Assembly: GCA_012026715.1 (NCBI GenBank)
Contig: VEPB01000296.1
Span: 1 to 5,476 of the forward strand
Length of the DNA stretch: 5,476 nucleotides
Origin: Methylococcaceae bacterium
GTDB lineage: Bacteria > Pseudomonadota > Gammaproteobacteria > Methylococcales > Methylococcaceae
Direction of reading: 5' to 3'
In this document: positions 1 through 5,476 of the stretch, in pieces
Layout: every line of letters starts with the position of its first letter
Numbering within the stretch: the stretch's first letter is position 1
Made by a program: the position numbers and the translations under genes
Notes under the pieces: generated by a model
What the model was told of the DNA's origin: nothing
What the model saw: only the letters and a program-made list of their open reading frames with translations
The model's database searches: none

Positions 1-723
1 CAACATGCTCTGAACCTCTTGCAAGTCGTTGATGCTGCCAAATTCTACTCCCGGCATTCTGCCAGGCAAGAACACCCGCTTCAGCCAGACCGTGAAGGCC
101 CTTCGCAGCGAGGTTTGCTCTGGCGCTTCCAGCCATGAGACCAGCACCGGCAGCACCCGCTTCACGTCGTCGATCACCAAGCTGTTTTCCAGCCGAAACA
201 GAACCCCCACCAGATTTCTCAGCGGCTCCAACTCGCTATCTGCAAAGCTGCCCTCATCAAGCAGCAGATATTTCAGGCGCGGCGAGTAGGCGTCCAGCCC
301 TTTCGGTGCTGGCACGATCAGATCAGCCACCTCGACCGGGGCATCCCACCGCCGATTGCCGTTGTAGAGGACGATCGGCAGCACCGGTGGCAAGCGCCCA
401 TCCAATGACAGTTGCCCCATTCGAATCAAATCCTGATAGAGGAGACCAAGGTATGCCAGGATCCGGACCGCCATGAACCGGTCGACCGTGGACTGGAATT
501 CGATCAGCAGATAGACGTAAAGCCATTCCTGGCCCCACCGAACCCGCCAGATCACGTCGTCTTCTCGCTCCCGAAGGTCGTCGGCAACATAGGTGCCGCT
601 GACTTTTTCCAGGCTGCTGAAATCCAGATGCTCAACCCATTCCTCCCGGACGAACCCGCGGAGCAGGTCCGCCACCATCTCCGGGTGGGAAAAGAGCAGC
701 TTGTAACTGTGATCATGGTCCAT
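1..723 (-). CDS. Rpn family recombination-promoting nuclease/putative transposase (C-terminus beyond window edge)
   Basis: The frame read from ATG at 723-721 runs open for 241 codons to base 1, so this is the N-terminal part of a protein whose relatives are usually about 300 residues or more. It begins MDHDHSYKLLFSHPEM and continues with LREREDDVIWRVR (about residues 50-62), LYVYLLIEFQSTVDRFM (68-84) and LPPVLPIVLYNG (111-122), the characteristic blocks of the Rpn/'Transposase_31' family (PF04754-like). Asp56, Glu75 and Gln77 fit the PD-(D/E)XK nuclease core in its ExQ variant. Family members in E. coli (RpnA-E) are DNA endonucleases that raise RecA-independent recombination; they are often variable and horizontally spread. 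The start is supported by an in-frame TAG at 735-733, by the canonical family N-terminus, and by AAGG about 12 nt upstream; a GTG two codons earlier is a weaker alternative. No frameshift or internal stop is seen. It is divergent from the gene at 1356. Identification is by recalled motifs, not a search. Confidence 0.9.
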   Translation of the reverse strand, partial: MDHDHSYKLLFSHPEMVADLLRGFVREEWVEHLDFSSLEKVSGTYVADDLREREDDVIWRVRWGQEWLYVYLLIEFQSTVDRFMAVRILAYLGLLYQDLIRMGQLSLDGRLPPVLPIVLYNGNRRWDAPVEVADLIVPAPKGLDAYSPRLKYLLLDEGSFADSELEPLRNLVGVLFRLENSLVIDDVKRVLPVLVSWLEAPEQTSLRRAFTVWLKRVFLPGRMPGVEFGSINDLQEVQSML

Positions 724-1055
724 GACCACAGTCTACCTTACCGGCTGGACGCGTCGCCAAGACTTCGGGCACAAGAACCACCGCTTAGCCGGCCATGTCG
801 ACGTCGACACACCTGGGCGACGTTTTTTCCTTGCCTTCGTCCGGTCACCCGCCAACGGGCGGTAAGCAGCCATTACCGGCCACTGGCGATGCCGGCGAAA
901 TTTTCCATCCCTAAGTTCAGCGAATAGCAGCTTTTCGGCAAGCAACCTTGAGTTCACTTTGGCTCGACCCAGCCAATTTCTGCTCGTCAACCTACCGGCA
1001 AAGTGGTCAGTGGAAAGGCAGTTCCACCTTGGAAGCTGACCTTCTGCAGCACCTG

Positions 1056-1076
1056 TGGCCGTCAAAAAGTCGGCCA
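1056..1076. repeat. Small inverted repeat (6-bp stem, 9-nt loop)
   Basis: TGGCCG at 1056-1061 pairs with CGGCCA at 1071-1076 around the loop TCAAAAAGT. There is no T-tract after the stem on either strand, so it does not look like an intrinsic terminator. A stem this short in GC-rich DNA can occur by chance. Confidence 0.35.
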
Positions 1077-1292
1077 AAGCCGCCGTTCGGATTGTTTCCG
1101 ATCGTTTCGGTCTTGAATGTCTGCAATGCTTTCCGTTCGTTGCGCGTTCGACATTCGTCACAGACGTCGAGCACGCATTCTTGGCTGCCGTAAAGCGGCC
1201 GTAGATCACCAGCTTCGCTGACTCCGGTGCTCTCCAGACACGGAATAGAGGAATCGTAATTTTTCAAACCTCACCTTCGCATGGTCATCAAG

Positions 1293-1333
1293 CCGTAACC
1301 TTGTTCTTCGACACTCCCCTATAGGCGTTACGG
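1293..1333. promoter_or_regulatory. Perfect 7-bp inverted repeat upstream of the repeat-protein gene; possible operator or leader hairpin
   Basis: CCGTAAC at 1293-1299 is the exact reverse complement of GTTACGG at 1327-1333. The half-sites are 34 bp apart centre to centre, close to three helical turns, and the right half-site lies 22 bp before the start codon at 1356. That geometry would suit a dimeric DNA-binding regulator or a leader-RNA stem with a 27-nt loop. No convincing -35/-10 pair at normal spacing was found around it. The symmetry is visible directly; a regulatory role is inference. Confidence 0.25.
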
Positions 1334-1343
1334 AAATTTCGCA

Positions 1344-1349
1344 GGGGAG
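1344..1349 (+). promoter_or_regulatory. Shine-Dalgarno site for the gene at 1356
   Basis: GGGGAG sits 6 nt before the ATG at 1356-1358, a strong match in sequence and spacing. It supports this start, which is followed directly by a signal-peptide-like sequence. Confidence 0.75.
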
Positions 1350-1355
1350 ATTCGG

Positions 1356-2765
1356 ATGACATCAGGTTATCGATGGATCGGCGGTTTGGGGATGTTGCTT
1401 GCGTGCGGCGTTCAGGCCGCGACCCAGCAGGACATCGACACCGCCCGCTTCAATGGTCTTGCGTATTTGGTCAAGAGCCAGAAGGGACCAGGCCATTGGA
1501 GCGGAGCCGCCGGGCTGGGCGTGCAGACCACGGCGGCGGTTCTGGAAGCGATGCAGAACGCCGGCATCAGCAAGGGCGGTACCTATAGCGCCGGGGTCAG
1601 TTGGCTGGTGAACGTAGAACCCGCCAGCGTCGATGGACTGGCGCGCAAGATCAAGGCGCTGCAGGCGGCGGGGCGCAACATTGCGCCATCTCTCAGCCGG
1701 CTGATGTCGCTCAGAAACTCTTCCAGCCGCTACATCTGGGGTGTCTATGCCGGCTTCGAGACCGGCTTTCCCGATACCCCGCTAGCCCTATCTGCCGTCA
1801 AGGCCGGCAACTCCGGTGCTTACCCCGATCGGACCCAGTTGCTGGCGACCACCTACTGCGAGGTCCTTCCTTCGCAAAACGCGGACGGCAGCTGGTCCTA
1901 CGTCGAGCCCACCACGGCTTCGCCGGCGGCCAGCCTCAGCGGGGCCATCATCCCCACCGCCTACACCCTGATCGAGTTGGTCTCCATCAGCGCCGCCACC
2001 GCCGGCTTCACCTACAGCTGCGGCACGACCTATAACCTGGCCAATGCCATGACCAATGGCGCCAACTGGCTGCTGACCAAGAAGAACGCCGACGGCGGAT
2101 TCGGCGAATCTGGCCAGAGTTCGGTCCTGGAAACCGCGCTGGCTTACCTGGCCCTGCAGGCGGTGCGCCCAGCCGATACGGCATTACCTGCCGCACGGGA
2201 CTATCTCCTGATCGGCGCCGGCAAGCCGCGGGCCGACGGTAGCTGGGCCGGCGACCCGCTGCAGACGGCGCTGGCGTTGAAGACCCTGCCGGCGAGCGTT
2301 CTGGCCGACACTGCGGGCAACGGCATTCCCGATGCGGTGAAGACCGCGCTGGGCATCGGAACCAGCGCCAGTGCCGCGCGCGACGTCATGCCCGGCAATG
2401 GCCAGGCGCAGTCCGGCCGCAACCAGGCGACTGCGCTTTCCGGCGGTGGCCTGGGTCAATCCTTCAGCTATTCCCTTGGATCCAGCTTCACCGGGCCTTT
2501 CACCCTCACCGCCGGCAGTCTGCCGGACGGGCTGAACCTCGACGGTGCCACCGGGGTCATCAGCGGGGTGCCAACACGATCTGGCGACTTCAACTTCAGT
2601 TTTTCCAGTTCCCAGGGTGTCACCACCGCCAGCATCTCCGTAGTGGCCCCCGCCGCACCGGCGCCGGTCCACGTTCCGGCCCTGCCGGGTTGGGGCCTGG
2701 TGGCACTGGGCGGCGGCCTGCTGGCCATACTTCGCCGCGCCAGCCGGCTGCGCGACCCCGAATAA
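1356..2765 (+). CDS. Exported prenyltransferase/squalene-oxidase-repeat protein with Ig-like (He_PIG) domain and IPTL/PEP-CTERM-like sorting tail
   Basis: This is a complete 469-residue frame with a strong ribosome binding site. Residues 1-22 form a signal peptide (basic start, hydrophobic core, cleavage near GVQA-A). Residues about 27-310 hold alpha/alpha repeats of the terpene-cyclase/prenyltransferase type, marked by QW-like motifs QNADGSW (174-180), KNADGGFG (243-250) and RADGSWAG (292-299). The DxDD acid motif of squalene-hopene cyclases is absent, so a scaffold or binding role is likelier than cyclisation. Residues about 316-333 (LADTAGNGIPDAVKTALG) resemble a thrombospondin-type-3/Ca-binding linker. 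Residues about 360-430 match a putative Ig domain, with GSLPDGLNLDGATGVISGVP diagnostic. The tail has VPALPGWG (440-447), a short hydrophobic stretch and an Arg-rich end, like IPTLxxWG sorting signals processed by exosortase H. The end product is probably anchored or released at the cell surface. The next gene follows after 25 bp. The substrate or ligand is unknown. Confidence 0.85.
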   Translation: MTSGYRWIGGLGMLLACGVQAATQQDIDTARFNGLAYLVKSQKGPGHWSGAAGLGVQTTAAVLEAMQNAGISKGGTYSAGVSWLVNVEPASVDGLARKIKALQAAGRNIAPSLSRLMSLRNSSSRYIWGVYAGFETGFPDTPLALSAVKAGNSGAYPDRTQLLATTYCEVLPSQNADGSWSYVEPTTASPAASLSGAIIPTAYTLIELVSISAATAGFTYSCGTTYNLANAMTNGANWLLTKKNADGGFGESGQSSVLETALAYLALQAVRPADTALPAARDYLLIGAGKPRADGSWAGDPLQTALALKTLPASVLADTAGNGIPDAVKTALGIGTSASAARDVMPGNGQAQSGRNQATALSGGGLGQSFSYSLGSSFTGPFTLTAGSLPDGLNLDGATGVISGVPTRSGDFNFSFSSSQGVTTASISVVAPAAPAPVHVPALPGWGLVALGGGLLAILRRASRLRDPE

Positions 2766-2778
2766 CCCCAAGTCCACC

Positions 2779-2783
2779 AGGAA
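2779..2783 (+). promoter_or_regulatory. Shine-Dalgarno site for the gene at 2791
   Basis: AGGAA lies 7 nt before the ATG at 2791 in the 25-bp gap after the upstream stop codon. It supports that start and translation from a shared transcript. No terminator fits in the gap. Confidence 0.65.
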
Positions 2784-2790
2784 TCGACTC

Positions 2791-5476
2791 ATGCGCACGC
2801 ACCGTCTGGGCCAGGGTGTTCTGGCCGTTTGTCTGCTGATCGTCTGTCAGTTTGGGTTCGCCAAGCCCCGCGACCCCGCCCCCATTCCCGACGAAGTCTT
2901 GCAGAAGCTGGTCGCAAATCACCCGACGGAAGCCAGGGACGAGCTGGCGGAAAACCTTTCCGCGCAAGTTACGGAAACCGAGCAGCTGGCGCGGGAACTG
3001 ACGACCGAACTTTACCGGGATGCGGCGGCGGCTGGTAAAGGTGGACGGGCCTCTGCCGCCGAAGGCAAGCAGGCTCAGCTGATGGGCAAGCGCTCGGAAT
3101 GGCTGAACTGGCGCGGAGAGGTCGAGCGGCGGGTGGAACAGGCCAAGGCGGAACTGCTGGACCGCGGCCTGACCGACCAGGCCGATGCCTGGAGCCGGCA
3201 CGCCGCGCAGCTCGAGAACCGGTTTCGCGATCTCGATGAGGCGTTCGCGCGGCTGGACCGGTCGGTCGACCGGCGCCAGCGACGCGACGCCGCCGTGGCC
3301 CTCAAGTCGCTGCTGCGCGGGCTCGGCCCGCGCTCCGACGCGGGACAGCTGCCGCTCGAATCGCAGCAGATCCACACCGTTGCACCTCCCCCCGAACCCA
3401 CCCCGCAGCAGGAAACCGACGAAATCCCCCAGTATCTGTCCGACCAACGCCGGGTGGCCGAAAATCTGTACGCCTACGCGGGCGACCTGCTGTTGGCTGC
3501 AGCCCCGGTTACGCCACCGGAAGCCACCAGTTGCAGCTATACCAGTGCCGACCTGGCGGCCACGTCCGACGCGCCGCAGACCCCGGAAATCCAGGCCCTG
3601 GCCAAGTCCCTGGACTACTCGCCCCGCAAGATTTACCAGTACGTCTACAACGAGATCGCCTTCGAGCTCTACTACGGCTCCCTCAAGGGGGCCCAGGGCA
3701 CCCTGCTGGCGAAAGCCGGCGGCTCCACCGACCAGGCCTCGCTGCTGATCGCCCTGCTGCGGGCGTCCAATATTCCGTCGCGCTACGTCAAGGGCCAGAT
3801 CTGGGTCTTGGATCAGACCCCCGCACCGGTGGATGGCCGCGCACCCCGCTGGGTCGGCGCCAAGTCCTACACGGCGGCCGGCAAGATCCTGGCGACCGGC
3901 TACAACCCGGTGGCCGGCGCGATTTCGACGGCTTTGGGTCAAGGCATCACCGCGACCCAGGTGTGGGGCGAGGCCTGTGTCCCCTACGGCCACTACCGCG
4001 GCGTCCCGCTCGACAACGCCGGCCACCGTTGGATTCCGATGGACCCCAGCTTCAAGGATATGCGCTATCAGCCGGGCATCGCCAACAACGTCACCTTCGA
4101 TGCCACTGGCTACCTGGCGCAGCGAACCTTCGAACTGCCCCATGAGTGGTACGAACGCCAGGTCGATGCAGCCATCAAGGGAGCCAATCCGGCGGTCATG
4201 TTGTGGGATGCGCCCTACCGAGGCGAGATCGAACCGCGCCCGCTGGATATCCTCCCAGCTTCGCTACCTTACCTGGTCTCCGGATTCCGCAGCTGGGCCG
4301 GTACCACCTCACCGGAAACCGCCGAGTTGCCCGCCAGCCACCGCTACCAGCTGGACGTCAACGTCAACGGCACCACCCTGACCAGTGCCACGCTGGCACT
4401 CCCGCAGGTGGCTCTGAGCCGGGTGTCGCTGTCCTTCAAGGGAGCGACGGCGGCCGATCAGACCGCGCTCGATGCCTGGCGTAACGATGGCAACCTGGGT
4501 TCGGCGCTGACTTGCGGCAACGTGGTTCACGTCACACCCGTGGTCAAGGTGGACGGGGCCGAGCAGACACCGGCTGCCACCCCGGCGGCGGTCGATGTCT
4601 GCTCGACCACCAATAGCCTGACGCTGACGGTGTCGCTGCCGGAATTGACCAATCCGGTGGTCAATATCGCGCCGTTCAAAACCATCGCCGCGGCCAACAT
4701 CGATGTGTTGGCGTTCTACGCCCGGCAGTCGTCCGACGCCCTGCTCACCCACCGGGTGGTGCGGCTGCTGAACGCGGTGACGGCTACCGCCAATCCCAAC
4801 GCCAATCTGGAAGAGACCGAAGGGGAGTTGCTCAACCTCATCGGACTGAAGTATTTCCGCCACGTCGCCGATTCCCGCCAATACATCGCCGGGCTGGACG
4901 GCGGTTCCGGCGACAGCGGCCCCATGCTGGGAAGGGTCAGTTCCGGCTCCAAGGTCGTTTATTTGTTCGACCTGCCGTTCGCCGTCGTGCGCAGTGCCTT
5001 CGTGGTGGACATCCCCTCGGCTCTCGACAGCAATCTGGACCTGACCAGCGGCCAGCTGGTCTGGAAGACCTACCAGGAAACCGGCTACCAGGACTCCTCG
5101 CTGGAACATTACATCTGGCAGGAGAACCTGCGGATGGAAGCCATCTCCACGGTGCGCGGCCTGCAGGTGGCCAACGAGACCGGCGTCGGCACCGTCCAGG
5201 TGAATGCCGCCAACTGGGCGGCGGTGCGGCCCTTGCTGTCGGTCTATCCAGGCGCCAGCGCCAGCGACTGCACCTATAGCCTGGGGAGCTTGCAGTACCC
5301 GCGCTGCATCATCGACGACACCGCCCGGCCCAACAGCACCGCGTCCCTGGTCAGCCTCGGCCATACCGTCACCCTGCCGGTCAGCCTGCTGCAATATGGC
5401 AGCTACAAGGGCTGGGTGCAGATGGCGGAGCGGCAGACGGCCAACGCCGCCGACTCCGGCATGTGCGCGATCGCGC
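2791..5476 (+). CDS. Large exported protein with degenerate transglutaminase-like domain (C-terminus beyond window edge); probable YD/RHS-type relative
   Basis: The frame from ATG 2791 is open for 895 codons to the right edge. Residues 1-24 look like a signal peptide (core VLAVCLLIVC, cleavage after GFA). Residues about 35-180 are charged and helical, likely coiled coil (for example RVEQAKAELL, HAAQLENRFRDLDEAFARL), followed by a Pro/Gln-rich linker near 195-212. Residues about 266-425 form a transglutaminase-like domain: YSPRKIYQYVYNEI, YYGSLKGAQGTLL, DQASLLIALLRASNIPSRYV, VWGEACVPYGHYRG and WIPMDPSFK. At the expected catalytic positions Ser312 replaces Cys and Gln390 replaces His; Asp418 is kept. 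The rest is beta-rich with blocks ELLNLIGLKYFRHVAD (679-694), VVYLFDLPFAVVRSAF (722-737) and YIWQENLRMEAISTVRGLQ (774-792). I recall these blocks from long proteobacterial transglutaminase-like proteins that continue into YD/RHS repeats. Such a continuation here is inferred, not seen. It is probably co-transcribed with the upstream repeat protein. Confidence 0.85.
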   Translation, partial: MRTHRLGQGVLAVCLLIVCQFGFAKPRDPAPIPDEVLQKLVANHPTEARDELAENLSAQVTETEQLARELTTELYRDAAAAGKGGRASAAEGKQAQLMGKRSEWLNWRGEVERRVEQAKAELLDRGLTDQADAWSRHAAQLENRFRDLDEAFARLDRSVDRRQRRDAAVALKSLLRGLGPRSDAGQLPLESQQIHTVAPPPEPTPQQETDEIPQYLSDQRRVAENLYAYAGDLLLAAAPVTPPEATSCSYTSADLAATSDAPQTPEIQALAKSLDYSPRKIYQYVYNEIAFELYYGSLKGAQGTLLAKAGGSTDQASLLIALLRASNIPSRYVKGQIWVLDQTPAPVDGRAPRWVGAKSYTAAGKILATGYNPVAGAISTALGQGITATQVWGEACVPYGHYRGVPLDNAGHRWIPMDPSFKDMRYQPGIANNVTFDATGYLAQRTFELPHEWYERQVDAAIKGANPAVMLWDAPYRGEIEPRPLDILPASLPYLVSGFRSWAGTTSPETAELPASHRYQLDVNVNGTTLTSATLALPQVALSRVSLSFKGATAADQTALDAWRNDGNLGSALTCGNVVHVTPVVKVDGAEQTPAATPAAVDVCSTTNSLTLTVSLPELTNPVVNIAPFKTIAAANIDVLAFYARQSSDALLTHRVVRLLNAVTATANPNANLEETEGELLNLIGLKYFRHVADSRQYIAGLDGGSGDSGPMLGRVSSGSKVVYLFDLPFAVVRSAFVVDIPSALDSNLDLTSGQLVWKTYQETGYQDSSLEHYIWQENLRMEAISTVRGLQVANETGVGTVQVNAANWAAVRPLLSVYPGASASDCTYSLGSLQYPRCIIDDTARPNSTASLVSLGHTVTLPVSLLQYGSYKGWVQMAERQTANAADSGMCAIA

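Larger units (their letters stand above)
724..1355. other. Intergenic region between divergent genes, no supported protein
   Basis: This 632-bp gap separates the divergent Rpn gene and the repeat-protein gene. Open frames exist (for example 733-1209 on the minus strand, starting at GTG) but their translations are rich in Arg, Ser, Thr and Trp. They show no domain pattern, no hydrophobic periodicity and no good ribosome binding site, and overlapping frames on both strands look equally unlikely. Visible structure includes a 6-bp stem TGGCCG/CGGCCA around a 9-nt loop at 1056-1076, a short CCGCC/GGCGG inverted repeat at 849-862, and a 7-bp inverted repeat near the right end (listed separately). 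The base composition is less GC-biased than the flanking right-hand genes. It could be a degenerate dispersed repeat or mobile-element relic. No tRNA or recognised ncRNA was seen. Confidence 0.7.

Noticed and set aside
412..927. A 171-codon plus-strand frame
   Set aside because: It overlaps the start of the clearly recognisable Rpn gene on the opposite strand and its product looks like nothing known.
1056..1076. The TGGCCG/CGGCCA hairpin as an intrinsic terminator
   Set aside because: The stem has only 6 bp, no T-tract follows it on either strand, and no gene ends nearby.
733..1209. A 158-codon minus-strand frame starting at GTG, ending just upstream of the Rpn gene
   Set aside because: It has no Shine-Dalgarno site, an Arg/Ser/Trp-rich composition, no hydrophobic pattern, and overlapping frames of equal quality. 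It was kept only as part of a possible repeat.
1301..1324. TTGTTC ... CTATAG as a sigma-70 promoter for the gene at 1356
   Set aside because: The spacer is only 12 bp and the hexamers are weak matches; no alternative pair at 16-18 bp was convincing.
1356..2765. A squalene-hopene cyclase or prenyltransferase enzyme
   Set aside because: The protein has a signal peptide and surface-sorting tail, lacks the DxDD motif, and is shorter in its repeat part than true cyclases (about 630 residues or more).
2620..4143. A 507-codon open frame on the minus strand
   Set aside because: It lies antisense to the ends of two well-supported genes. Its translation is Gly/Arg/Val-rich without recognisable domains, which is typical of open antisense frames in GC-rich coding DNA.
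4309..5394. A 361-codon open frame on the minus strand
   Set aside because: It is fully antisense to the transglutaminase-like gene and rich in Gly, Arg, Gln and Asp with no domain pattern; a codon-bias shadow.

Overview
The window looks like a high-GC gammaproteobacterial chromosome. A Methylococcales-type methanotroph, a purple sulfur bacterium or a close relative would fit, but this is judged from codon usage and family flavour only; there is no rRNA or marker gene to settle it. It holds three protein-coding genes, two of them cut by the window edges, plus one long non-coding gap.

Left part (1-723, minus strand): the first 241 codons of an Rpn-family (PD-(D/E)XK, 'Transposase_31') recombination-promoting nuclease / putative transposase. 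Its C-terminus lies beyond base 1. No stop codon closes the frame inside the window, so it is easily missed.

Middle (724-1355): about 630 bp between divergently transcribed genes. No convincing protein is encoded. It has low-complexity pseudo-ORFs on both strands, a small hairpin at 1056-1076, and a perfect 7-bp inverted repeat (CCGTAAC/GTTACGG) just upstream of the next gene. It may be a degenerate dispersed repeat, which needs a genome self-comparison to test.

Right part (1356-5476, plus strand): two genes 25 bp apart, very probably an operon. The first (469 aa) is an exported protein with terpene-cyclase-like QW repeats (prenyltransferase/squalene-oxidase repeat fold), a short Ca-binding-like GNGIPD segment, a putative Ig (He_PIG) domain, and a C-terminal tag VPALPGWG + hydrophobic stretch + Arg. 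That tag resembles the IPTLxxWG sorting signal handled by exosortase H. The second, open at the right edge (895 codons visible), is a large exported protein with a helical/coiled-coil N-terminal part, a transglutaminase-like domain and a long beta-rich region. It resembles the N-terminal halves of large transglutaminase-like/YD(RHS)-repeat surface proteins.

The most notable point is that the transglutaminase-like domain has lost two of its three catalytic residues: Ser312 replaces Cys and Gln390 replaces His, while Asp418 is kept. The working picture is a two-gene envelope/surface module: a small sorted repeat protein and a giant, probably non-catalytic transglutaminase-fold partner. Their joint function is unknown and any role is inference.
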